22,428 bases of DNA from UBA5499 sp002426275 (GTDB taxonomy: Bacteria > Bacillota > DTU084). Under the pieces are notes generated by a model. It made no database searches and was not told the DNA's origin. It saw only the letters and a program-made list of their open reading frames with translations. Made by a program: the position numbers and the translations under genes. The stretch is taken from contig CALASN010000185.1 of the NCBI GenBank assembly GCA_937888735.1, positions 1 through 22,428 of the forward strand. The letters run 5' to 3'. Shown one piece after another: positions 8,279-14,922 of the stretch (position 1 is its first letter; each line of letters starts with the position of its first letter).

Positions 8279-9296
8279 AATCGATTTTCGCCAAGAAAAG
8301 CGAATTCTTGTTTCTGTCTAGGTGTTCTAAGAAATAACCCGCACCCAAAGCCACGGCGCTGACCGGATCCTCTGCCAGGTTAACCGGAATTCCTGTCTCT
8401 TGGCTGAGAAATTTAGGCAGCCCGGTAAGCAAAGAGCCTCCTCCTGTCATGACGATGCCCCGATCCATGATGTCTGCTGCCAGCTCAGGCGGCGTACGCT
8501 CCAGCACCGTTCTCACTCCGTCCACGATCTGCACTATGGTCTCGGAAAGCGCCTGAAAAGCTTCCATGGCCGTGAGCTTTAAAGTCCTGGGCAGGCCGGT
8601 AACCAAATCCCTGCCGCGAAGTTCCATGGATGGATTGCCGCCTTCCGGGAGAGCGGAACCAATCTGAATTTTGATTTCTTCCGCTGTGCGCTCGCCGATC
8701 ATCAGGTTGTACATCTTTTTGATATGGCGCACAATTGCCTCGTCAAATTCATCCCCGCCCACGCGCAGAGACTCAGCCACCACAATGCCGCCCAAGGAAA
8801 TCACCGCAATATCTGTGGTGCCTCCTCCGATATCGACTACCATGTTGCCGCTGGGCTCGGACACGTTCAATCCGGCGCCGATGGCGGCTGCCATGGGTTC
8901 TTCAATCAAATGAATCTTTTTGGCGCCAGCTTGCATGGTGGCTTCCATCACCGCACGCTTTTCAACGCTGGTGACTCCGGAAGGCACGCAAATCACAATT
9001 CTGGGACGAAAGATCCGCTGACTGCCGCAAACCTTATTTATAAAATAGCGGAGCATGGTTTCCGTGACTTCATAGTCGGCAATAACCCCGTCTCTCAGAG
9101 GCCTGACAGCCACTATGTGTCCAGGCGTACGGCCAATCATCTGTCTGGCCGCTTCACCCACTGCCACTACCGTTCCTGATTCTCGCTCTATGGCAACAAC
9201 CGACGGTTCGTTAATGATGATTCCCCGGTCGCGAACGTACACTAGAATTGATGCTGTTCCCAGATCAATGCCAATATCCGTAGCTAAGTTAAACAA
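8277..9296 (-). CDS. mbl: MreB/Mbl-type actin-like rod-shape protein
   Basis: 339 residues with a TTG start (9294-9296) after GGAGGTGG. Actin-fold signatures are all present: phosphate 1 loop DIGIDLGTASILVY, the connect-1 region, phosphate 2 VVDIGGGTTDIAVISL, and the adenosine motif MTGGGSLLTGLPKFL. Such proteins polymerise along the inner membrane and guide the elongation peptidoglycan synthases. The location directly after spoIIID is the conserved neighbourhood of mbl in Bacilli and Clostridia, which is why I prefer mbl over mreB (mreB usually precedes mreCD). Family length is 330-345. The 109-nt leader carries a possible 0A box. An intrinsic terminator overlaps the stop codon. Confidence 0.92.
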   Translation of the reverse strand: MFNLATDIGIDLGTASILVYVRDRGIIINEPSVVAIERESGTVVAVGEAARQMIGRTPGHIVAVRPLRDGVIADYEVTETMLRYFINKVCGSQRIFRPRIVICVPSGVTSVEKRAVMEATMQAGAKKIHLIEEPMAAAIGAGLNVSEPSGNMVVDIGGGTTDIAVISLGGIVVAESLRVGGDEFDEAIVRHIKKMYNLMIGERTAEEIKIQIGSALPEGGNPSMELRGRDLVTGLPRTLKLTAMEAFQALSETIVQIVDGVRTVLERTPPELAADIMDRGIVMTGGGSLLTGLPKFLSQETGIPVNLAEDPVSAVALGAGYFLEHLDRNKNSLFLAKID

Positions 9297-9377
9297 CCCT
9301 CTACCACCTCCACCTTGTCCAATTAACAGAGCAAAAAGCAGCCCTCAAGGACCGCTTGTTGGCTAACAATACCTCTT

Positions 9378-9400
9378 TTCGACATATGGAAAATTTTTCC
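9378..9400 (-). promoter_or_regulatory. Possible Spo0A box and adjacent palindrome in the mbl leader
   Basis: On the reverse strand TGTCGAA (9378-9384) matches the core of the Spo0A-binding 0A box. Immediately upstream lies the near-palindrome GGAAAAATTTTCC (9388-9400). Both sit in the 109-nt gap between spoIIID and mbl. A 7-nt match alone is weak evidence; the setting beside a sporulation regulator makes it worth recording. Confidence 0.35.
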
Positions 9401-9405
9401 TGCTT

Positions 9406-9660
9406 TTAACCGACTTCGTGCTGATATTTCTTCCTAGTAGCCTCGCCTCCTCGAATGTGACGTTCAGCCTTGTTCTTATCTAAAATCCGCTTCACTTTGC
9501 GGGCCAATTCTTTATTGATGCCAGGCAACCGCTCAGTCAAGTCTTTGTGAACCGTGCTTTTGCTGACGGAAAAGACCTGCGCTGCTTGGCGAACCGTTGC
9601 CTTATTTGAGCATATATAGTCGCTGATCTCCAAAACACGGCGTCGTATGTAATCCCTCAC
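9406..9660 (-). CDS. spoIIID: Stage III sporulation transcriptional regulator SpoIIID
   Basis: 84 residues from GTG 9658-9660, which follows a G-rich AGGGGGG site with 8-nt spacing. The protein is recognisable end to end: MRDYIRRRVLEISDYI, then a helix-turn-helix at about 20-42 (TVRQAAQVFSVSKSTVHKDL), then LPGINKELARKVKRILDKNK and a basic tail AERHIRGGEATRKKY. SpoIIID acts in the mother cell after engulfment, switching sigma-E genes on or off and allowing sigK transcription. Length matches the family (80-93). Downstream mbl and upstream spoIIQ-like/spoIID are the usual neighbours. A good sigma-E promoter match lies just upstream, in keeping with mother-cell expression. Confidence 0.96.
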   Translation of the reverse strand: MRDYIRRRVLEISDYICSNKATVRQAAQVFSVSKSTVHKDLTERLPGINKELARKVKRILDKNKAERHIRGGEATRKKYQHEVG

Positions 9661-9690
9661 CCTGCCCGCCCCCCTCTAATCATCTGTTAA

Positions 9691-9719
9691 ATATATATGC
9701 AGACAGGGGGGGAATATGT
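9691..9719 (-). promoter_or_regulatory. Probable sigma-E promoter of spoIIID
   Basis: The reverse strand has ACATATT (9713-9719), 13 nt, then CATATATAT (9691-9699). This fits the sigma-E pattern of -35 kmATATT and -10 CATACAnT with minor mismatches at the right spacing. It ends 30 nt before the spoIIID start codon. spoIIID is a sigma-E gene in Bacillus, so the match is expected. Confidence 0.55.
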
Positions 9720-9737
9720 CTGTGTGAGATTAACTAT

Positions 9738-10391
9738 TTACTGAGCGGCAGCTAACCACCCTTTGGGATCCACTGTCTCTTTTCCCTGCAAAACGCCGAA
9801 ATGCAAGGCTGCGCCCAGAGAATCTCCGCTCTCGCCGCTGTAGGCGACGAGCTGTCCGCGCTTGACTTCGTCTCCGACCTTGCCCACCACAGCGCTCAGG
9901 TGGCCGTAGACGGTGATGGCGCCGCTATGCTCTATTTTTAAAAACTGTCCCAAAGTGGCATCCTGGCCTGCTTCCACGATCCTGCCGTCCAGCGCAGAGC
10001 GAACTTGCGCGCCCAGGGGAGCTGTAATGTCAATGCCGCCATGATAGCGCCAATCTCCCGTCTGGGATCTATACCAGCCCAAATCGCGCTTGATTTTGCC
10101 TTTCAAAGGCCACATGGGCACGCTGAGCACAGGTTCTTCGACCTTTGGGGGCTCTGGGGGCTCCGGCGGCGGAAGCTCGCTTGCTTTCGGAGCCTCTCTC
10201 TCAGCCACCACCTTGGGAGGCTCTTCTAACTTCACTGTTTTCTGCCGGCCTAATCTCTCGGCAAAAAAAGCCAGCACGAAACCTGCAAGCAAGCAAACTA
10301 GCAGCAGCCTCCATCCTTCCGGCGAAAACTTGTCCCTCACTTTTTCCCATTTAGCCCACGTTTTCTGAGCCAAACTCTGTCGTCTTTCCAT
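9738..10391 (-). CDS. spoIIQ: SpoIIQ-like membrane-anchored M23 (LytM) peptidase-family protein, one catalytic His missing
   Basis: 217 residues. A cytoplasmic N-terminus is followed by one membrane segment at about 27-45, a Pro/Glu-rich linker (60-90) and a LytM/M23 domain (95-215). Zinc ligands seem present: His117 and Asp121 in YHGGIDI and His197 in ALHFGV. His164 in YGHLS is also kept. The first His of the HxH motif is Ala195, so endopeptidase activity is doubtful. In sporulation SpoIIQ sits in the forespore membrane and binds mother-cell SpoIIIAH to form the channel/zipper during engulfment; Bacillus SpoIIQ is itself catalytically dead. Position between spoIID and spoIIID is the standard clostridial arrangement. 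A generic M23 cell-wall hydrolase is the alternative. The ribosome-binding site is weak (GGGTGA). Confidence 0.8.
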   Translation of the reverse strand: MERRQSLAQKTWAKWEKVRDKFSPEGWRLLLVCLLAGFVLAFFAERLGRQKTVKLEEPPKVVAEREAPKASELPPPEPPEPPKVEEPVLSVPMWPLKGKIKRDLGWYRSQTGDWRYHGGIDITAPLGAQVRSALDGRIVEAGQDATLGQFLKIEHSGAITVYGHLSAVVGKVGDEVKRGQLVAYSGESGDSLGAALHFGVLQGKETVDPKGWLAAAQ

Positions 10392-10433
10392 TTCGCATCA
10401 CCCGAAGAATATTATCGGCAATTCCTGCCAATT

Positions 10434-11369
10434 TTATTCTCCGCGGGCTAGCTTGGCGTTTTGATAATAATACGCCAGGATCTGACGATAGCCTTTCCCG
10501 TCTTTAGCCAATCCCTGACTTCCGTACTGGCACAAGCCAACGCCGTGGCCATTGCCCACCACAGTGAGTTTGATCCTGCCGCCCTGGTTTTGCACCGTGA
10601 AATTGGTGGAACGAAGCCCCAACATGCCCCTGAAATCTGTGCCGGAGAGCTCCTTCTCTCCTACCCGCACCCGCTTTGCTCTGCCGGAGGCAGTCTTGGC
10701 AGTGACGGACAAGACTTTCCCGCCCGTGCCCACCGCCTGGGCGGAGAGATCCACTCCGGTGGCCACAGCCAGATCGTGGGCGGAGAAATCAAGCTCTTGC
10801 TTGTACCTGGGAGACTCTTTGCAATATTCGCAGTCCACGCTTTTCAAGTAGGGCACGGCGCTTCCCCACACAGCTTGGGCATCCTCGGTTTTACCGCCGC
10901 AGGTGGAGTGATAAGCGGCGAAAATTGGCTTGCCGTCATAGAGCAGCACCTCACCTGCCGTCTCCTCCACAGCTTGGGATACCTTGCGCCAGAGCCTGAA
11001 GGACTGGAATAAGCCCCATCTCTTGCGTAGTTCCGCCTGGGAAAGCCAAGCCTGATCTGTGGCGAAATCTGCGGAGAGCGAACCTTTCCTCTCTTGCTGG
11101 TAGCAGGCATAGGTTCTGGCTGCCACAGCCTGCGCTTTTAAGGCTTCAAATTCAAAATCAGCAGGCATTTCTGCAGCCACTACCCCTTTTACGTACTCTT
11201 CAAGCGGCAGCTTTTGCATTTTCCCGCCTATTTTCAAATCCACGGTTTGCTGTCCTTCATATGAAAGTTTCTTCTCTTCCCGCCAGTCGAGGCCTCGCAC
11301 TAAAACGGCAGGCAAGAGAATCAAAACGATAAAACAGCTGAGGATGATGCTTCCGATAAAGCGAGCCAT
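10434..11369 (-). CDS. spoIID: Stage II sporulation protein D, peptidoglycan lytic transglycosylase
   Basis: 311 residues from ATG 11367-11369, preceded by AGGGGGAGAGAG; a frame start 22 codons upstream has no such site and adds no membrane segment. One membrane anchor lies at about residues 4-24 (FIGSIILSCFIVLILLPA). Family hallmarks follow: LPLEEYVKGVVAAEMPADF with the catalytic Glu67, LKAQAVAARTYA, AAYHSTCGGKTEDAQAVWG, and near the end GNGHGVGLCQYGSQGLA. SpoIID cleaves denuded glycan in the septal and engulfing wall, acting with SpoIIM and SpoIIP. The spoIIQ-like gene begins 42 nt downstream. The enzyme is of normal length (300-340). Possible sigma-E elements lie upstream. Confidence 0.95.
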   Translation of the reverse strand: MARFIGSIILSCFIVLILLPAVLVRGLDWREEKKLSYEGQQTVDLKIGGKMQKLPLEEYVKGVVAAEMPADFEFEALKAQAVAARTYACYQQERKGSLSADFATDQAWLSQAELRKRWGLFQSFRLWRKVSQAVEETAGEVLLYDGKPIFAAYHSTCGGKTEDAQAVWGSAVPYLKSVDCEYCKESPRYKQELDFSAHDLAVATGVDLSAQAVGTGGKVLSVTAKTASGRAKRVRVGEKELSGTDFRGMLGLRSTNFTVQNQGGRIKLTVVGNGHGVGLCQYGSQGLAKDGKGYRQILAYYYQNAKLARGE

Positions 11370-11397
11370 GCTCTCTCCCCCTTGGACGTGTTGCTTA

Positions 11398-11426
11398 AGT
11401 ATATGAAATGAGCGAGGCGGATAGAA
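11398..11426 (-). promoter_or_regulatory. Possible sigma-E promoter of spoIID
   Basis: On the reverse strand CATATACT (11398-11405) closely matches the sigma-E -10 CATACAnT. TTCTATC at 14-nt spacing (11420-11426) is only a partial -35. spoIID is a sigma-E gene in Bacillus, which supports the idea, but the -35 is weak. Confidence 0.35.
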
Positions 11427-11451
11427 CATGTCCATCTGCTATAAGCGTGTA

Positions 11452-11487
11452 ACAAAAAGCCAGACCGCGTCAATGAGACGCAGCCCG
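11452..11487 (-). terminator. Terminator after the small ORF, upstream of spoIID
   Basis: On the reverse strand CGGGCTGCGTC pairs with GACGCGGTCTG across a 5-nt loop (stem 11461-11487, partly G-U pairs). TTTTTGTT (11452-11459) follows. It starts 14 nt after the stop of the small ORF at 11501 and so separates that gene from spoIID. Confidence 0.6.
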
Positions 11488-11500
11488 TCTTGTCCAAAGT

Positions 11501-11749
11501 TCAATCCTCATCATCCGAGGAATACGGCTCAAGGCCCATTTCCTCCCAGGTTACACCATAGGCCGCTCCATCCGACGTGTAGCCGGCGATATAATAAAAC
11601 GTATCGTCTGAATCTGAAAACTCCTGTATTTTTTGCCGCTCTTTTTTCTTGTGCAGTCTGGCTTCTTCGCCGCGTCTTAGGCTTTCGGCCTGAACAGGCG
11701 GCAAAGACCCGATGGCCTCCAGGTCTCTCACCGCGCAAAGGAGATCCAC
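11501..11749 (-). CDS. Small hypothetical protein with conserved-looking acidic C-terminus; start uncertain
   Basis: About 82 residues if GTG 11747-11749 is used. I do not recognise a function. The C-terminal half (FSDSDDTFYYIAGYTSDG, then YGVTWEEMGLEP and an acidic tail SSDDED) resembles small proteins I recall from other Bacillota, which argues that it is a real gene. The middle is a charged, probably helical segment rich in Lys/Glu/Arg. No signal peptide or membrane segment. The proposed GTG has no ribosome-binding site. The same frame stays open upstream through LSRSYRKRFK into the dppA-like repeat, up to a TGA near 11830, with no good start. The true N-terminus may therefore lie further up or have been removed by the rearrangement that left the repeat. 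A terminator follows 14 nt after the stop. Confidence 0.55.
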   Translation of the reverse strand: MDLLCAVRDLEAIGSLPPVQAESLRRGEEARLHKKKERQKIQEFSDSDDTFYYIAGYTSDGAAYGVTWEEMGLEPYSSDDED

Positions 11750-11790
11750 CTTGAAACGCTTTCGGTAAGAGCGGGACAGATGCGCGTCGT

Positions 11791-11912
11791 GACAAACAAG
11801 TCCTCTTCCAATGGCGCTGCTTATCCGCGATACTTGAAATCATCCATATACTTCGGATTGAATTTATTACCTGGCAATGCGTTGACAACTCGCGTAAATA
11901 CGTCTATTAAAT
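11791..11912 (-). repeat. Direct repeat copy A (left): dppA 3' end and flank
   Basis: 122 bp that align with 13675-13795 in the same orientation, with roughly ten substitutions and one single-base gap by my manual count (about 92% identity). The copy contains the last 30 codons of a dppA-like gene plus about 30 bp of 3' flank, and ends abruptly at both sides. In the right copy the flank forms a GAAGAC/GTCTTC hairpin; here the second arm is lost at the breakpoint. Confidence 0.85.
11821..11912 (-). pseudogene. Remnant of a dppA-like D-aminopeptidase gene (C-terminal ~30 codons)
   Basis: Read on the reverse strand, the segment encodes DVFTRVVNALPGNKFN followed by PKYMDDFKYRG and a TAA (11821-11823). 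The intact gene at 13704-14525 ends with the same residues except for LRHV in place of PKYM. Nothing upstream of position 11912 continues the gene; the sequence becomes AT-rich noncoding DNA. It is a decayed or recombined second copy rather than a functional gene. Confidence 0.8.
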
Positions 11913-12082
11913 GTTGATTCCTTGTTCTGCATATGATAAAATATCTGTATATTATGAAAGATAATAATGAACACTAATCAAGATTGCCTATCCTCAAGTA
12001 AAACCACGTTCTGATGAATAAATCTTTTGACTATATCCAAGTGAAGTAATATCGTCTAAAATTACCTTTAGAAGGTGAGCGC
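11913..12082. other. AT-rich intergenic stretch upstream of the enolase-superfamily gene
   Basis: Together with the repeat remnant, this makes the 333-nt stretch from 11750 to 12082 without an intact gene. The part right of the repeat is rich in A/T and holds no ORF I would support. It contains a promoter candidate for the downstream gene; nothing else was recognised. Confidence 0.6.
12027..12055 (+). promoter_or_regulatory. Candidate sigma-A promoter of the enolase-superfamily gene
   Basis: TTGACT (12027-12032), 17 nt, TATCGT (12050-12055). The -35 matches 5 of 6 and the -10 matches 4 of 6 consensus bases. It lies 27 nt before the start codon at 12083, downstream of the repeat, so the gene can be transcribed on its own. 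Confidence 0.5.
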
Positions 12083-13369
12083 ATGATTAAAATTACTGGT
12101 ACAAAATTAAATTTCGAGCGGGAACCTATGCGTGCCCCTTTTGGCTTTAAGGGAAGGTATTTGAACGAATTGTGGCAGATCGTGGCCTCCCTCGCGAGCG
12201 AGCGCTTTGAGACCTTAGGGTTAGGCGTCCAAAGCGTGCTGTGGTCTGATAGTGAAATATTCGCCACTAATCCTGAGTCCGTAGGCAACAGCATGATGTT
12301 CTTGATGACTGCGTACGCGCTTCAAAAAGCTCGTGGCTGCTCGTTCGAAACGCCGATGGATCTGCTCGGCGAGCTGTTGCCCCAAGTTGAAGAGTATGGA
12401 AAGAAGATCACAGGCTATAGCGGCCTGCGTCAAACCTTCGCCCTGAATTCCCTGGTTGCAGTTGACACTGCCTCTTGGCTCCTCTACAGTCGTGAATTGG
12501 TGCTGGATAGCTTCGATCAGCTAATTCCAGAAGCTTGCAAGGCGGCGTTAAGCCAAAGGCATAATGCTTTAGCTAATATTCCCTTAATGAGTTATGGCGT
12601 TCCCGTCTCTACAATCCAAAAGGCAGTCGAAGACGGTTTCTTCTTTCTGAAAATCAAAATTGGCTCGGATCCGGAGCATGACGGAGATCAGGACAAGATG
12701 TTAAAATGGGACTGCGCACGCCTTAAAGAGATTCACAATGCTGTGCGCGACTACAAGACGCCCTATACCCAATCCGGCAATGTCCTTTACTATTTGGACG
12801 CCAATGGCAGATATCATAGTAAAGAAAAGCTGAGCCGTTTTTTGGATTACGCAGAGCAAATTGGCGCCCTAGAGCGAATCGTAATTCTCGAGGAGCCCTT
12901 TCCGGAGGAATTTGAGGTTGATGTGAGCGATCTGCCCATACGTCTGGCGGCGGACGAGAGCATTCATTCCGTAGCTGATGCGAACGCCAGAATCCAGATG
13001 GGTTACGGCGCCCTTACGCTAAAACCCATAGCCAAGACTTTGAGCCTATCGTTGGAAATCGCCAAAGTTGCACAGGAAAAGAATATTCCCTGTTTTTGCG
13101 CTGATCTGACAGTGAATCCCATCATGGTGGAATGGAATAAAAATTTGGCGGCTAGGCTAGCTCCCCTGCCAGGCCTTAAGATCGGTGTGGTGGAAAGCAA
13201 TGGCCATCAAAATTATCTCCACTGGGATGAAATGAGGAGCTATCATCCTTTTCACGGTGCGGGTTGGGCCGAACCGCAAGACGGTATTTTTCATTTGGAT
13301 GAGGATTTTTACGCCCAAAGCGGAGGAATTTTCCGGCAGAGTGAACATTACAAATCCTTGTTGAAATAA
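12083..13369 (+). CDS. Enolase-superfamily (MR/MLE) enzyme, dipeptide-epimerase-like
   Basis: 428 residues from ATG 12083, after AAGGTG with 6-nt spacing. The mandelate-racemase-type active site is readable: FFLKIKIG with Lys190/Lys192 (KxK), metal ligands Asp239 in YYLDANGRY, Glu270 in VILEEPFPEE and Asp291 in LAADESIHS, and the opposite base Lys314 in LTLKPIAKT. Spacing between these resembles L-Ala-D/L-Glu epimerases, except for a longer insert (about 195-235) between KxK and the first Asp. The whole protein is 60-70 residues longer than typical epimerases. It should abstract an alpha proton next to a carboxylate or amide. The neighbouring D-aminopeptidase makes a dipeptide or peptidoglycan-derived substrate plausible but unproven. 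It faces the opposite way to its neighbours and lies between direct repeats. Confidence 0.82.
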   Translation: MIKITGTKLNFEREPMRAPFGFKGRYLNELWQIVASLASERFETLGLGVQSVLWSDSEIFATNPESVGNSMMFLMTAYALQKARGCSFETPMDLLGELLPQVEEYGKKITGYSGLRQTFALNSLVAVDTASWLLYSRELVLDSFDQLIPEACKAALSQRHNALANIPLMSYGVPVSTIQKAVEDGFFFLKIKIGSDPEHDGDQDKMLKWDCARLKEIHNAVRDYKTPYTQSGNVLYYLDANGRYHSKEKLSRFLDYAEQIGALERIVILEEPFPEEFEVDVSDLPIRLAADESIHSVADANARIQMGYGALTLKPIAKTLSLSLEIAKVAQEKNIPCFCADLTVNPIMVEWNKNLAARLAPLPGLKIGVVESNGHQNYLHWDEMRSYHPFHGAGWAEPQDGIFHLDEDFYAQSGGIFRQSEHYKSLLK

Positions 13370-13674
13370 GAGTTACTGAGCTCCATGGTTTAAGCACGGC
13401 ACTTCTCCTCGACAATCCGTGCAAAAAGTAGCTGCTGCTCTTTCCGGGCCCGGGACAAATAAGGAGAGCTACTGTACCAAAATCTGCGCCTGAACCAGCT
13501 GCAGAGGAGTTTCCTGCGCGTAAGCCCGGAGAAATTTTACAGCATGATATTCGGAGCGCTGCTATCGCCATCAGAGCAGATTATTTTTTGACAACAAAAT
13601 AACAAAAGAGTCAGCTATAAATTCGGCTAGCCCTTCTGTTATCCTATTATCTTAAAATCCCCAGATAGAAAGAA
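13370..13674. other. Noncoding stretch between the enolase-family gene and dppA
   Basis: Together with repeat copy B this is a 334-nt gap between convergent genes. It contains a 6-bp inverted repeat GCACGG/CCGTGC (13394-13399 and 13417-13422, 17-nt loop) with no T tract, then sequence with only short open frames that match nothing I know. I see no gene here. Confidence 0.6.
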
Positions 13675-13692
13675 GACAAACAAGTCGTCTTC
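13666..13692 (-). terminator. Weak intrinsic terminator of dppA
   Basis: On the reverse strand GAAGAC and GTCTTC (arms 13687-13692 and 13672-13677) form a 6-bp stem with a 9-nt loop. TTTCTAT follows, starting 11 nt after the dppA stop. The T tract is short, so confidence is moderate. Part of this hairpin is included in the direct repeat. Confidence 0.45.
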
Positions 13693-13795
13693 CAATGGCG
13701 CCCTTATCCACGATACTTGAAATCATCTACATGCCTCAGATTGAATTTATTACCTGGCAATGCGTTGACAACTCGTGTAAATACGTCTATTAAAT
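13675..13795 (-). repeat. Direct repeat copy B (right): inside the 3' end of dppA
   Basis: 121 bp aligning with 11791-11912. This copy is part of the intact dppA gene (its last 30 codons) and its 3' flank. Together the two copies bracket 1.76 kb holding the enolase-superfamily gene. No inverted termini, transposase or integrase were seen in the bracketed DNA. Confidence 0.85.
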
Positions 13796-14525
13796 CATCT
13801 CCCCGTATGTCGGCAGCCAAAACCTTCTCCAGGGGGGGAATATGCGTTGCCGAATCCAAAAGATTTAGACTGAATGGAGGTTTCAAAACATAAGACGCTA
13901 TTTCCGCAGTTTTTTTGAACGCTTTGCACGCCCCATCATATATTAATTGTTGCGCTGCCTTTGGCATTTTGGATCTGGCAAAATAAGGCCCTAGTGCTTG
14001 TTTGACCACAGCCTTTTCTATTCCTGGTATTTTCTCTCCAACCTCTTGAGTAACGTATTGATCACCGCTCACAAATATCGTCTTCACTCCATAATAACCG
14101 GCTAACGCCGCCGCCATAGAGCCTTCGCTCAAATAGACCTCTCCGTCATTTAGAACCCACTTCGAATGCGGTAGATTTGCTCCTACAGTGCCTCCCATAG
14201 CATGCATGCCAACAAGCAGCATGTAGTCAAATTCCTCAATATCCTGCAACCAAAACGGTTGTGTGCCGGCGCGTCCATGGAGAATTTCACAGCGCGAATC
14301 TAAATATTCAAAAAGGATATTATAGGCGCTGCCGTGGCTGTCATTGACAACCACCTCTGTGGCCTCCGAATCAAACGAGGCTTTTATGGCTGCATTAACT
14401 TCGCCCGTTAGCAAACGTCGCATTCTTTCGCGATGATAGTAATTAGCGATTGTGTCGTCATCTCTATTTTCGAAAAACGTAACCCCAGCCACGCCTTCAA
14501 TATCGGTCTGAATATATACTTTCAT
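13704..14525 (-). CDS. dppA: D-aminopeptidase, M55 (DppA) family
   Basis: 273 residues from ATG 14523-14525, with AAGGAG nine bases upstream; upstream in-frame starts lack this site. The start MKVYIQTDIEGVAGV is diagnostic of DppA, and family motifs continue: VVNDSHGSAYN, LLVGMHAMGGT, NLPHSKWVLNDGEVYLSEG, and VSGDQYVTQEVGEKIPGIEKAVVK. These supply the Asp/Glu/His zinc ligands of the self-compartmentalising decamer known from Bacillus DppA, which cleaves D-Ala from D-Ala-D-Ala and related peptides. The last 30 codons are duplicated at 11821-11912. azlD ends 70 nt upstream on the same strand, so an azlC-azlD-dppA operon is likely. Specificity is not visible from sequence. Confidence 0.92.
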   Translation of the reverse strand: MKVYIQTDIEGVAGVTFFENRDDDTIANYYHRERMRRLLTGEVNAAIKASFDSEATEVVVNDSHGSAYNILFEYLDSRCEILHGRAGTQPFWLQDIEEFDYMLLVGMHAMGGTVGANLPHSKWVLNDGEVYLSEGSMAAALAGYYGVKTIFVSGDQYVTQEVGEKIPGIEKAVVKQALGPYFARSKMPKAAQQLIYDGACKAFKKTAEIASYVLKPPFSLNLLDSATHIPPLEKVLAADIRGDDLIDVFTRVVNALPGNKFNLRHVDDFKYRG

Positions 14526-14595
14526 CCCAATCAACTCCTTAAGCCAATCCCCGCCTCTGGGCTGCGGCAATGCCATTCTCCATTACAGCTTGCGT

Positions 14596-14922
14596 TCACT
14601 GCGCGATGACAATCACGGCGACCAAAATTGACGCTATAACCGCTAATGTTAAGCCCCCGCCGAACCAGGACAACAATATGGCCGCGATAAAACCGAGCCA
14701 GCCTGCAACCGGCTTCTCCGGGATCGCGAAAAGTATTCCCGGGAATAATAAAGCTCCCAGACTGGCGGCAGGAACACTATTCAGGAAATCAGACAGATTT
14801 TTGGGAATTCTCCGCTTGCGAAATAACGCCAACGGTAAAAAGCGTGGTAACTCCGTAACTAACGCCATCCCTCCCACCAACAGCACCAGCGTCAGAAAAG
14901 AAAGCCTAGTTATCCGCCTCAC
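14596..14922 (-). CDS. azlD: Branched-chain amino acid transport protein AzlD
   Basis: About 108 residues from GTG 14920-14922; start uncertain because AGGGAG directly abuts this codon, and an ATA at 14911-14913 has better spacing but is a rare start. The frame stays open upstream to 14967. Four or so hydrophobic segments are visible: LSFLTLVLLVGGMALVTEL, the loop PRFLPLALFRKRRIP, then SVPAASLGALLFPGILF and two segments toward the end. The TxLPRxLPL and VPxA motifs are typical of AzlD, the small partner of AzlC. Together they export branched-chain amino acids (and toxic analogues such as azaleucine). It overlaps the end of azlC, as is usual, suggesting translational coupling. Its partner gene is frameshifted. 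Confidence 0.88.
   Translation of the reverse strand: MRRITRLSFLTLVLLVGGMALVTELPRFLPLALFRKRRIPKNLSDFLNSVPAASLGALLFPGILFAIPEKPVAGWLGFIAAILLSWFGGGLTLAVIASILVAVIVIAQ

Noticed and set aside
8724..9179. 151-residue forward ORF inside mbl
   Set aside because: Shadow of the MreB/Mbl gene; His/Gly/Ala-rich composition arises from antisense reading.
11529..11888. 119-residue reverse ORF overlapping the small acidic gene
   Set aside because: Arg/Ser-rich composition typical of a shadow frame; the alternative frame has the conserved-looking sequence.
13176..13571. 131-residue reverse-strand ORF over the end of the enolase-family gene
   Set aside because: It overlaps the real gene in a shadow frame and shows no family resemblance or ribosome-binding site.
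11913..13674. Transposon or insertion sequence between the direct repeats
   Set aside because: No transposase, integrase or terminal inverted repeats were seen, and the repeats are far longer than target-site duplications.
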